DNA of 38,642 bases from Flavobacteriaceae bacterium (GCA_018699935.1 JABISF010000047.1:1-38642); one strand, 5' to 3'. Shown: positions 1 through 6,834, numbered from the stretch's first letter. Notes: a model not told the origin generated them from the sequence alone. Numbers and translations: made by a program.

Positions 1-1254
1 ATAGTGTGCTTCAAATGTTGATTGTTTAAATGAGTGCTTTAAAAATGCTTTGGCAACTTCAGAAGGAACTCCTAAATCAGAAATATTACTTGCAAATGTT
101 CCTCTTTGAGATGAAAGATAGGTGTTGCTCATTCTTTTTAATTTATCGGTTAGTGTATTAGTTATTTGCTTCCACTTTTTCTTACCCTCAAAATCAGTTG
201 TTTGAAAATTATATAACCTGTAAGCGTCGTTTCCATTGTAGGCTCTTTCAGGTCTGTATTCTTCAATAATAAGTTTAAGCAGTTCAAATATTCTTGGGAT
301 TGGATATAAATTAAACTTAACTGTGCTTTCTCTTTGCTGCTGCTTACCCCTATTCATTATCAAGGTTCTGTCAAAAATATATGCATCTTTTAAATGAAAA
401 GCGTTTTGGTGCTTTATATATCTATTTGCAATCTTTATTCCCTCTGAACCGTCATCTTTATAGTAATCAAAATGATTGATTCTTGATTTGTCAATTCTTG
501 ATAAATCCTGCCCATCAATACAAAGGCAGTAACTTAAAAGATAGGTTAAAGTAGCTTCAAGGTCTTGTCCTGTTCTAATGTTTTTAATTCCATTTTTAAA
601 CTCAAAAGCATCGGCATACTTTGGGTCTGAACTTCCTGAACTTGCACCTGCAATATAATGACCACCTTGCTGAAAAGGTCTGAAAAGTGTTTTACCTCCC
701 TTGCTACCAAAAGCAATGTTTGCCAAATCATCAAGTTTTTTTAAATGATTATCTGCACCACTTAACGACTTACTTGGACTTTGCTTTATAGCAGTTGCTA
801 TTTTATTTACTATTGATTCATCTGACAGGTGCAGCTTTGTTAAAGGATTATACTCTGTATTATTGTGCACCCAATCAACAGAATGTTTTCTATTTGCTAT
901 TGTGCTTTCAGAGTTAGTCGTTTTGGCAACGTAGTTTTCAAATAATTTTTCTCCTGCAGATTCAATCTTTTCAAGATTTAATAGATTTCTGATGGCAGTT
1001 TCAACTGTATAAGCAGCATTGTGCAAAGACATTATTTCATCAGGTATACGCTTCTTGATTTTATTAAACCAATCGTAATGTTGGCTTTCTACAGAAAGAG
1101 TTTGTTTATCGTAATTGAAGTGGCTTTCTAAAACCTTAATACCTGTTACTTTTCTAACATCAATATTGGCAGAAGAGTTTCTTACCCTAATCCTTAATTC
1201 TTTGATTGGCTTTTTTGTTCCTCTTCGGTAATCAAGTGTAATTGAGTAACTCAT
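1..1254 (-). CDS. Tyrosine recombinase / integrase of an integrated element (C-terminus cut by window edge)
   Basis: The reading frame opens with ATG at 1254 and stays open for 418 codons to the left edge. Residues about 15-60 look like the arm-type DNA-binding domain of Bacteroidota integrases: a basic beta strand, then TGIKVLESHFNYDKQTL. Residues about 80-175 form a helical core-binding region. Residues about 220-418 resemble the catalytic domain, with RESTVKFNLYPIP (308-320), SSQRGTFASNISDLGV (381-396) and FLKHSFKQSTFEAHY (404-418). R384 fits the box-II arginine, H407 the LGH histidine and Y418 the nucleophile. The HxLRH histidines are replaced by S and G, and I cannot place the box-I arginine. 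The gene lies 119 bp from a tRNA-Val fragment on the same strand, as expected at an element end. The DNA is visibly AT-richer than the genes to its right. Family is fairly sure; activity is uncertain. Confidence 0.82.
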   Translation of the reverse strand, partial: MSYSITLDYRRGTKKPIKELRIRVRNSSANIDVRKVTGIKVLESHFNYDKQTLSVESQHYDWFNKIKKRIPDEIMSLHNAAYTVETAIRNLLNLEKIESAGEKLFENYVAKTTNSESTIANRKHSVDWVHNNTEYNPLTKLHLSDESIVNKIATAIKQSPSKSLSGADNHLKKLDDLANIAFGSKGGKTLFRPFQQGGHYIAGASSGSSDPKYADAFEFKNGIKNIRTGQDLEATLTYLLSYCLCIDGQDLSRIDKSRINHFDYYKDDGSEGIKIANRYIKHQNAFHLKDAYIFDRTLIMNRGKQQQRESTVKFNLYPIPRIFELLKLIIEEYRPERAYNGNDAYRLYNFQTTDFEGKKKWKQITNTLTDKLKRMSNTYLSSQRGTFASNISDLGVPSEVAKAFLKHSFKQSTFEAHY

Positions 1255-1268
1255 TAGGGCTAATTTAC

Positions 1269-1292
1269 AAATAGTGCCCAAAATAGTGCCCA
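1269..1292. repeat. Perfect 12-bp tandem repeat (AAATAGTGCCCA x2)
   Basis: Two exact adjacent copies of AAATAGTGCCCA lie 15 bp upstream of the integrase ATG, between it and the attachment region. Paired short repeats in this position are typical of binding sites for an integrase arm domain, an excisionase or a repressor. That role is inferred from position only. Confidence 0.75.
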
Positions 1293-1322
1293 CTACCTTT
1301 TAAAAGATTTAGGAGCTTAATT

Positions 1323-1339
1323 AACAGTAATTACCTGTT
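1323..1339. repeat. Small inverted repeat AACAG-N7-CTGTT
   Basis: AACAG and CTGTT flank a seven-base TAATTAC centre. The element lies between the integrase start and the tRNA remnant. It could be an operator or a recombination-accessory site; nothing beyond symmetry and position supports this. Confidence 0.45.
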
Positions 1340-1392
1340 TTATAGTATTTATAGTGCTTTTTGAAGTAATTTAGGTGTTAATAAGTAATTTA
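1326..1392. repeat. Three same-orientation copies of AGTAATT, two extended to AAGTAATTTA
   Basis: AGTAATT occurs at 1326-1332, 1365-1371 and 1384-1390. The last two are 10-bp exact repeats (AAGTAATTTA at 1364-1373 and 1383-1392) spaced 19 bp start to start, close to two helical turns. The rightmost copy touches the anticodon-stem end of the tRNA remnant. Repeats phased this way beside an integrase gene and a tRNA are good candidates for integrase arm sites; this is inference. Confidence 0.55.
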
Positions 1393-1439
1393 TTCTACCC
1401 TGTCAAGGTAGCGCTCTAAACCAACTGAGCTAAACACCC
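1373..1439 (-). pseudogene. tRNA-Val(GAC) remnant: intact 5' half, T arm replaced by an AT-rich hairpin
   Basis: Reading the minus strand from 1439: acceptor 5' strand GGGTGTT (1439-1433), TA, D arm GCTC-AGTTGGTTTA-GAGC (1430-1413), G, anticodon arm CTACC-TTGACAG-GGTAG (1411-1395) with anticodon GAC (1404-1402, valine). A variable loop and a TTCRA-containing T arm should follow but are absent. Instead AATAA-ATTAC-TTATT (1394-1380) can form a five-base-pair hairpin, and AACACCT (1379-1373) can pair with the 5' acceptor strand (six Watson-Crick pairs and one G-U). There is no encoded CCA. The left part was probably supplied by the integrated element. It is very unlikely to work as a normal tRNA. 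Identity of the 5' half as tRNA-Val is sure from the anticodon and arms. Confidence 0.8.
1395..1411 (-). other. Probable attachment-site core in the tRNA-Val anticodon stem-loop
   Basis: The anticodon arm is a perfect 5-bp inverted repeat (CTACC/GGTAG) around the 7-base loop TTGACAG. Tyrosine recombinases that target tRNA genes commonly cross over within a 7-base anticodon loop and use the stem strands as core binding sites. Recognisable tRNA sequence ends immediately after GGTAG at 1395, and an integrase gene follows. The second att copy lies outside the window, so the exact core is not proven. Confidence 0.5.
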
Positions 1440-1467
1440 TAGTTTTGAATGCAGTTGTATCTCTTCG

Positions 1468-1475
1468 CAAAGATA
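1468..1475 (-). promoter_or_regulatory. -7 box TATCTTTG of the tRNA-Val promoter, now reading into the element
   Basis: The minus strand carries TATCTTTG 29 bases before the tRNA 5' end, an exact match to the Bacteroidota TAnnTTTG element. It lies on the chromosomal side of the junction. Transcription from it would pass through the tRNA remnant and reach the integrase ATG at 1254 on the same strand with no gene between. Confidence 0.5.
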
Positions 1476-1605
1476 TTCATTCCCGGCAATTCAGTCTCTA
1501 ATTTAAAAAAAATAAACTCGCTTTTAAACCTTTTTAAACTCTGGGGGTCAAAGAAAAAGTTATGGTTAATATGACTGCCAAATTAAATTTAAACTTTGTT
1601 TGTTG

Positions 1606-1635
1606 ATAATCCTACCTTTTCGGGGGCGGGATTAT
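1606..1635. terminator. Imperfect hairpin abutting the DUF2147 stop codon
   Basis: TAATCCTACC (1607-1616) pairs with GGCGGGATTA (1625-1634) with one wobble and one mismatch around an 8-base loop. The stop codon TAA of the minus-strand DUF2147 gene is part of the stem. On the plus strand the hairpin is followed by a run of T; on the minus strand it is not. It is either a weak end-of-gene hairpin for the minus-strand gene or a barrier to plus-strand readthrough. Confidence 0.35.
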
Positions 1636-2051
1636 TTTTTTCGCTCCCAGATTTGTGTGCGGCCTAGAATAGAGAATCCTAAAAAGCCTCGCACCCTGAG
1701 GGTATTGTCATCTTCCATTACAATATAACAATCATATACTTTGCCGGACTTTGGATCCGTGATGGTACCGTCTTCAAAATTGTCATCCACATAAACCAGA
1801 TCCCTCACAATAATCATCCCTTCTATGGGTTTGCCCCGGTCCTCCCCTTTGCATTCGACACATTTTTTTCCTTGATCCTCGGGCAGCAAAAGTTTCGTGA
1901 TTTTGCCATATAGTTTGTCGTTCTCCCAATATATAGTTACTTCCGATTTTTTGACCCCGGTTTCGTCGTCCTGTGTAACCCAAACACCTTCAATAGAATC
2001 CGTTTGCGGGTTGAAAAGATGCAAAAGAAGTATTAAAAAAGTGACCTTCAT
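1632..2051 (-). CDS. DUF2147 family exported protein
   Basis: This 139-residue protein has a short hydrophobic N-terminus (about residues 1-15) consistent with export, then one DUF2147 domain filling the rest. The family pattern is clear: an opening GVWVTQDDETG, KLYGKITKL, the paired-cysteine segment CVECKGEDRGKPIEGM (about 64-79), a central DPKSGKVYDCYI, and the closing LRVRGFLGFSILGRTQIW. The fold is a small beta structure of unknown biochemical role, usually periplasmic. It is the first chromosomal gene beyond the element junction and stands alone, divergent from the small membrane protein at 2126. Family assignment is confident; function is unknown. Confidence 0.88.
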   Translation of the reverse strand: MKVTFLILLLHLFNPQTDSIEGVWVTQDDETGVKKSEVTIYWENDKLYGKITKLLLPEDQGKKCVECKGEDRGKPIEGMIIVRDLVYVDDNFEDGTITDPKSGKVYDCYIVMEDDNTLRVRGFLGFSILGRTQIWERKK

Positions 2052-2125
2052 AATTTTATCATTATTTGTGTTCCTTCGAAATTAGAAAATCTATTCTTAT
2101 TTTAGCACGTAAAGAATTAATAATC

Positions 2126-2335
2126 ATGCAAAAAAAAATAAAACGCTTCAAATTTCTGCTCATCTTAATTCCTTTGGGGCTATTTATTGGCTTTTTAGAT
2201 CAAAACCTTATAAAAGGATTTGTCGATCCTAAAAAAATTGGAGATCACTACCAGTATATGGGTATTCTTGTGGTGGCCGTTTTGGTTTTACTCTTTTTGA
2301 TTATTCAATTCGATCGAAATTCTGAACAAAAATAG
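2126..2335 (+). CDS. Small two-helix membrane protein, unknown function
   Basis: This is a 69-residue protein that I do not recognise as a named family. It starts with a lysine-rich cap (MQKKIKRFK), then a hydrophobic helix at about residues 10-24 and a second at about 45-62, ending in a charged tail. The intervening segment DPKKIGDHYQYMG is polar, so an inner-membrane hairpin is likely. I chose the ATG at 2126 over the upstream in-frame ATG at 2066, because the intervening 20 residues lack membrane-protein character and fall in the probable promoter spacer. It lies 32 bp upstream of the flavin reductase and may share its transcript. Confidence 0.6.
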   Translation: MQKKIKRFKFLLILIPLGLFIGFLDQNLIKGFVDPKKIGDHYQYMGILVVAVLVLLFLIIQFDRNSEQK

Positions 2336-2367
2336 CCGGCTGATTTCGTTATCTTTACCGAAAAAAA

Positions 2368-2991
2368 ATGCAACATCATATAACGCTTTCGGACATCGAA
2401 GCGCAGGACAAAATCTACCGACTCAATTTGATCAACAGCGTGAGCGGATATAAATCAGCACAGCTGATTGGCACGCGATCGGAAGCGGGAAAAGAAAATC
2501 TAGCCGTGTTTAGTTCGGTGATCCACTTAGGCAGCAACCCTCCATACATCGGTTTTATTTTGCGTCCCACAACCGTGCCCAGGCACAGCTACAGCAATTT
2601 TAAAGCCCATGGAAGTTTCAGTCTCAATGCAATTACTGCAGATCAAATTGCTGCCGCGCATCACAGTTCAGCCAGTTATCCAGAAGGAATTTCTGAATTT
2701 GAAAAAACAGGTTTGGTGGCTGAAACCAAGGCGGGTACTCATATTCCGTTTGTAAAAGGTTCGCCCATACAACTGTTGTGCAGTTATGAAAACGAATATT
2801 TGATTAAAGAAAACAACACCCTGCTCATTGTTGGTATGATTCAAGAACTTTTTATCGACGAAGGTCTTTTATTGGAAGACGGCTGGGTACAGTTGGACAA
2901 AGGAAAAATTGTTAGCATCAATGGTTTGGATGGCTATGCCCTGCCGCAACTGTTGGATCGATTTCCTTACGCACGACCTAAAACCGACTAA
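2368..2991 (+). CDS. Flavin reductase family protein (FMN-binding split barrel)
   Basis: This 207-residue protein matches flavin-reductase-like split-barrel proteins, which bind FMN and often reduce flavin or serve as the small component of oxygenases. Visible family features are LINSVSGYKSAQLIGTRS early in the chain, the FSSVIHLGSNPPYIGFILRP segment that forms the flavin pocket, and NFKAHGSFSLNA. The expected cofactor-proximal region is intact and the length is normal. A TATCTTTA box at about 2350, close to TAnnTTTG, precedes the ATG. The next gene, an O-methyltransferase, follows five bases after the stop, so the two are probably co-transcribed. The substrate cannot be read from the sequence. 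Confidence 0.85.
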   Translation: MQHHITLSDIEAQDKIYRLNLINSVSGYKSAQLIGTRSEAGKENLAVFSSVIHLGSNPPYIGFILRPTTVPRHSYSNFKAHGSFSLNAITADQIAAAHHSSASYPEGISEFEKTGLVAETKAGTHIPFVKGSPIQLLCSYENEYLIKENNTLLIVGMIQELFIDEGLLLEDGWVQLDKGKIVSINGLDGYALPQLLDRFPYARPKTD

Positions 2992-2996
2992 AGGCA

Positions 2997-3638
2997 GTGG
3001 AATCACAAGAGGATTTTTTGTTTGACTATGCCACCCAACACAGTACTGCTGTTCCAGAACTCCTGTTGGAACTGGAACGAGAAACCCATCAAAAAATACT
3101 GCAACCCCGAATGCTGAGCGGCCCTCTGCAAGGACGTTTTCTCAGTTTGTTGGCGCAGCTGCTCCAGCCTCAATGCATCGTTGAAATTGGAACTTTTACC
3201 GGCTATGCGAGTTTGTGTTTGGCCGAAGGACTGACCGAAGATGGCGTGCTTCACACGCTGGATTGCAACGAAGAATTGGTGGACATTCAACAAAAATATT
3301 TTTCTAAAAGTCCTTACCACAATAAGATCAAAAGCTATTTGGGAGCAGCCTTGGAACTGTTACCGCGCATTGAAGGACCCTACGACTTGGTCTTTATTGA
3401 TGCCGACAAACCCAATTATGAACACTATTTTGAAATGGTGTTGCCAAAAACAAGAAAAGGCGGCTTGATAATCTCCGACAACGTGCTTTGGAGTGGAAAA
3501 GTATTACAGGAGGCAGACCCCAAAGACGAAAGTACGATAGCCTTAAAAAAGTACAACCAAAAACTAAGCACTGACCCTCGTGTATTTACGACCTTACTTC
3601 CGCTTCGAGATGGCTTGTCATTGAGTTGGGTCCGCTAG
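2997..3638 (+). CDS. Class I SAM-dependent O-methyltransferase (family 3, CCoAOMT-like)
   Basis: This 213-residue cytosolic enzyme belongs to the caffeoyl-CoA/catechol O-methyltransferase-like group that uses SAM and a divalent metal. Motif I is VEIGTFTGYASLCLAEGL (about residues 61-78). The metal-binding segment LVFIDADKPNYEHYFE (about 131-146) and ISDNVLWSGKV (about 159-169) are also typical. The best start is GTG at 2997, five bases after the preceding stop; no ATG fits. Its stop codon lies inside a CTAG shared with the convergent TatA-like gene, a four-base overlap. The natural acceptor is unknown. Confidence 0.9.
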   Translation: MESQEDFLFDYATQHSTAVPELLLELERETHQKILQPRMLSGPLQGRFLSLLAQLLQPQCIVEIGTFTGYASLCLAEGLTEDGVLHTLDCNEELVDIQQKYFSKSPYHNKIKSYLGAALELLPRIEGPYDLVFIDADKPNYEHYFEMVLPKTRKGGLIISDNVLWSGKVLQEADPKDESTIALKKYNQKLSTDPRVFTTLLPLRDGLSLSWVR

Positions 3639-3907
3639 AGATCCCGGCTTATAGAATCTTTTAAATCATCAAAATCCCCTTTGAGCTGATCCACCTCTTT
3701 TTTGATTTCAGAAGTGACTTTTTTGGTCGGGCTTTCAATATCCACCGATTTTTGGATTTCATTTTTGATGTCATTGGTGGCTTGACGCACCTGAGTCATT
3801 CCTTTAGCAAGGGTTCTTGCAATAGAGGGAATTTTGTCCGCACCAAAGACTAATAAAACAATAAAAAAGACGAAGACAATTTCTGCTCCACTAATAAACC
3901 ATAGCAT
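3635..3907 (-). CDS. tatA: TatA/TatE-family twin-arginine translocase subunit
   Basis: This short protein has the TatA layout: a brief N-terminal stretch, one membrane helix (about residues 9-22 from the chosen start), then FGADKIPSIARTLAKGMTQVRQATNDI, the hinge and amphipathic helix, and a charged coiled tail. It would form the pore component of the Tat pathway that exports folded proteins. I chose ATG at 3907 because related flavobacterial proteins begin directly with a residue or two before FISG; an in-frame ATG at 3925 adds six residues. No tatC is in the window, so it could also be the TatB-like member. It is convergent with the O-methyltransferase and overlaps it by four bases. Confidence 0.85.
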   Translation of the reverse strand: MLWFISGAEIVFVFFIVLLVFGADKIPSIARTLAKGMTQVRQATNDIKNEIQKSVDIESPTKKVTSEIKKEVDQLKGDFDDLKDSISRDL

Positions 3908-3993
3908 GTATAGCAATTTTGACAAATATAAGAGGTTTGTTGAATAAATCCCGTTGAAAAAGCATTAAGATCGGTGTTATTACATCACTTTTA

Positions 3994-6258
3994 TCATCCT
4001 TTTAATTTTTCTTTAAAGGCCTCAAAATCGGAGGTAGCTTCTTCTTTTGGCCAACTGTTGTTTTCGGTATTCACATCTGCGGTTTCTCCATCAGGATCCA
4101 CCCGAACTCCCACCAATTCCTTGTCGGTCGCTATCACCTTGGTCACCGCAGCATCATTTTTACGCCACAACTGTACCGGATAAGTCTTGCGTTCCACAGT
4201 GCCATCGGCATAACTATATTCTACAATCAGTGGCATGACCAAACCACCGGGTTTATCAAATTCTACCGCATAGATATTTTTTGGAAGCTCCACATCGGCA
4301 TAATCGGCACTGTTTTCATTGAGATAATTTTTTAATATTTCCGATTGCGCCGTGGGATTGTCTCCACCTGAAGCAGCTTCCTCAGTAGCTTCCACCATAA
4401 AAAGTACTTCAGGCAAGTCCTCTAAGGTTAACTCCCTTTCTTTTAAATAATCATTGGCCGCTTTACTGGGTTGATCCGACACTACATATTTTTTAACAGA
4501 TTTTACGCCGATGTCAACATAGTCGGTGGTGTAGAACCAACCGTTCCAAAACCAATCCAAATCAATGGCAGAAGCATCTTCCATCGTTCTGAAGAAATCT
4601 TCCGGCGTTGGATGCTTAAACATCCAACGTTGGGCATAGGTTTTGAAAGCGTGATCAAAAGCACTTTTGCCCATGATCGTTTCACGAAGAATATTGAGTG
4701 CTGTGGCCGGTTTGGCATAGGCATTAGGTCCCAACTGATATACGTTTTCGGGATTGGACATAATGGGAGATATAAAGTCTTGATCTCCAGCCATATACGG
4801 TACTATTTTAGAAGGGTCTCCACGCCGCGAGGGATATTTATCCAAACCCTTGATGGATTCCGGATATTTTACACCAAACTCTTGCTCAGTTAGGTATTGC
4901 ACAAAGGTATCTAGACCTTCATCCATCCAACCCCACTGTCGCTCGTCAGAATTGACGATCATTGGGAAATAATTGTGCCCCACTTCGTGGATAATAACGC
5001 TGATCATTCCAAATTTCACTCGATCGGAATAATTTCCATCTTCATCCGGACGTCCATAATTCCAGCAAATCATCGGGTATTCCATTCCTTGGTTTTTGGC
5101 ATGTACCGAAACCGCTTTGGGATAAGGATAATCGAAGGTATAGTTGGAATAGGTTTTAAGGGTCTGCACCACTGCTTTGGTGGAATATTCCTCCCAAAGT
5201 GGATTTCCTTCTTTGGGATAGAGCGAAACGGCCATCACTTTGTTGGGGCCTACCTGAACAGCTTGGCGCTCCCAAATAAACTTTCGCGAACTGGCAAAAG
5301 CAAAATCACGTACGTTTTTGGCACTGTATTTCCAAGTACTTTTTTTGTTGGAAAAACTACTTTCTTTGGCTTCAGCCTCGGCTTGCGTCACGATGATCAC
5401 AGGCGCATCAAAGCTTTCTTCAGCATCTTTAAAACGTTTGTACGCTTCTCGAGATAAAACCTCCTTAGGGTTTTGAAGCGTTCCTGTAGCTTCCACAATA
5501 TGATCGGCAGGAAGGGTAATACTTACCTCATAATCTCCAAATTCGAGGGCAAATTCGCCATTGCCCCAAAACTGGTAATTCTGCCATCCTTCCACATCGT
5601 TATAGACACACATCCGAGGGAAAAATTGTGCAATTACATAGGCTTTGTTGCCGTCTTTGGGAAAAAATTCATAGCCTGATCGGGCTCTGTTTTTAACATG
5701 ATTATTGATGTTGTAAGACCACTTGACACGAAATACGAACTGCCCTCCCGGAAGTATGGGTTGGCTCAGATCAACCCGCATCATGGTTTCATTTATTTTA
5801 TAAGGCAAAGCACTGCCATTGGCATCTACCACCGATTCGATTTGAAATCCTCCATCAAAAGGGGCGTCCACATAACTTCGCACAAAACTGCTTGGAGTCA
5901 TGATAGGTGCCGTACTGCTGCCATTCTTTTCTATGGCAGGAGCGTCTTTTTTGCGAATATTTTGATCCAATTGCATCCACAAATAGGGCAATGCATCCGG
6001 GGAATTGTTTTTATAGGTGATCGTTTCCGCTCCATAAAGCCGGGAATTTTTATCGTCCAATTCCACGTCCATAACATAATCCACCTGCTGCTGGTAGTAG
6101 TCCACGCCGGGAGCTCCAGAAGCATTGTGATAGCGATTGGGTTCGGCAAATACTTCTTTGAGTTGTTTGAATTTATTTTCGTTTTTATGCCCTTTTTCTT
6201 GACCTATAAGACTGGAAAACAAAAACATAAAAAGAAGACTGCATGTGATTTTTTTCAT
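3994..6258 (-). CDS. Exported M1-family zinc metallopeptidase
   Basis: This 754-residue protein starts with a clear signal peptide (about residues 1-19, ending LIGQ). An N-terminal beta domain follows, then the gluzincin catalytic domain with HEVGHNYFP (H424, E425, H428) and, 18 residues on, WMDEG whose glutamate completes the zinc site. The upstream GMEYP is the counterpart of the M1 exopeptidase GxMEN loop. The family removes N-terminal residues from peptides; here it should act in the periplasm or at the cell surface. No C-terminal secretion domain is evident. It is the last gene of a minus-strand run with the DUF6702 and CarboxypepD_reg genes, separated from them by 57 bp that contain TATATTTA and may carry an extra promoter. 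Confidence 0.93.
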   Translation of the reverse strand: MKKITCSLLFMFLFSSLIGQEKGHKNENKFKQLKEVFAEPNRYHNASGAPGVDYYQQQVDYVMDVELDDKNSRLYGAETITYKNNSPDALPYLWMQLDQNIRKKDAPAIEKNGSSTAPIMTPSSFVRSYVDAPFDGGFQIESVVDANGSALPYKINETMMRVDLSQPILPGGQFVFRVKWSYNINNHVKNRARSGYEFFPKDGNKAYVIAQFFPRMCVYNDVEGWQNYQFWGNGEFALEFGDYEVSITLPADHIVEATGTLQNPKEVLSREAYKRFKDAEESFDAPVIIVTQAEAEAKESSFSNKKSTWKYSAKNVRDFAFASSRKFIWERQAVQVGPNKVMAVSLYPKEGNPLWEEYSTKAVVQTLKTYSNYTFDYPYPKAVSVHAKNQGMEYPMICWNYGRPDEDGNYSDRVKFGMISVIIHEVGHNYFPMIVNSDERQWGWMDEGLDTFVQYLTEQEFGVKYPESIKGLDKYPSRRGDPSKIVPYMAGDQDFISPIMSNPENVYQLGPNAYAKPATALNILRETIMGKSAFDHAFKTYAQRWMFKHPTPEDFFRTMEDASAIDLDWFWNGWFYTTDYVDIGVKSVKKYVVSDQPSKAANDYLKERELTLEDLPEVLFMVEATEEAASGGDNPTAQSEILKNYLNENSADYADVELPKNIYAVEFDKPGGLVMPLIVEYSYADGTVERKTYPVQLWRKNDAAVTKVIATDKELVGVRVDPDGETADVNTENNSWPKEEATSDFEAFKEKLKG

Positions 6259-6315
6259 AGTATTAAAATTATTTAACGTATAAATATAATAGAATTAATG
6301 CTCGGTGTTTCTAAT

Positions 6316-6834
6316 TTACTCAAAATTCTTTAATGCAATCTGAGCCGCCGGTTGGGTTGCATTTAACAAGAAACTTTTTCGCTTATCACCATTTACAAAA
6401 TGTATAATATTTTTTTGATCTTCAAATTGTTCAAAAAGCAAAGTATTCTCAATGACCAAACTATCGGACAGCTGTTCGAAAGGCACTTCGATATAGCTCA
6501 CCAAGATGTCGTTTTTGTATTCCTTTCCCAAATAATTTAGGGGCAGCACGACCGTTCCCAAGGAGAGCTTCAATTGCGCAGCAAAGTAGTCCGAAATGCG
6601 TTGATTGATTTCTTTTTCGTCAGAATCGGGTGCCAGTTGGAGGGTTGGATTTTGCTGGCGCAACACCAGCTCCATATCATCAATAAAAATTTGAGCGGAA
6701 ATTTGGAGCACCTTCTTTTCGTTTTTATAGTTTATAGTGGTGGTACTTACATAAAACTTATGGCTACGAAAACCGCTTCCCAAAAAAAGAAGTAGTACCA
6801 CTGCAAAAATTGAGGTCCACTTAGTTGGTGTCAT
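6316..6834 (-). CDS. DUF6702 family protein
   Basis: This 172-residue protein has an N-terminal hydrophobic segment (about residues 7-22) and then the family hallmark HKFYVSTTTINYKNEKKVLQ, followed by IFIDDMELVL and a C-terminal beta-rich part. In flavobacteria proteins of this type sit beside an M1 peptidase and a CarboxypepD_reg protein, as here, so the three probably work together, though no biochemical function is known to me. I chose ATG at 6834; an in-frame ATG at 6855 would add seven residues. Either start overlaps the 3' end of the upstream gene (14 or 35 bases), which implies translational coupling. Confidence 0.8.
   Translation of the reverse strand: MTPTKWTSIFAVVLLLFLGSGFRSHKFYVSTTTINYKNEKKVLQISAQIFIDDMELVLRQQNPTLQLAPDSDEKEINQRISDYFAAQLKLSLGTVVLPLNYLGKEYKNDILVSYIEVPFEQLSDSLVIENTLLFEQFEDQKNIIHFVNGDKRKSFLLNATQPAAQIALKNFE

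Larger units (their letters stand above)
1255..1631. other. Gene-free element/chromosome junction
   Basis: This 377-base stretch has no credible coding frame. From left to right it holds a 12-bp tandem repeat next to the integrase start, a small inverted repeat, three same-orientation copies of AGTAATT, the tRNA-Val remnant (1373-1439), a TAnnTTTG box pointing into the element (1468-1475), AT-rich chromosomal spacer, and a hairpin that abuts the stop codon of the DUF2147 gene (1606-1635). Confidence 0.7.

Noticed and set aside
546-734. 62-residue minus-strand frame in the left region
   Set aside because: It lies out of frame inside the integrase gene, which stays open through the whole stretch and has clear family motifs. 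It is a shadow.
1269-1392. CRISPR-like array
   Set aside because: The repeats are only 10-12 bp, spacing is irregular or absent, and no cas gene is present.
1373-1439. Split or intron-containing functional tRNA-Val
   Set aside because: A group I intron would need the 3' half to resume downstream on the minus strand; no T arm or acceptor end with CCA is found between the remnant and the integrase, whereas an integrase gene is present. An element junction explains it better.
4975-5457. Long plus-strand frames opposite the M1 peptidase (also 4471-4893 and 5698-6276)
   Set aside because: They have no recognisable domain, are antisense to a complete and well-supported M1 gene, and have composition expected of antisense frames.
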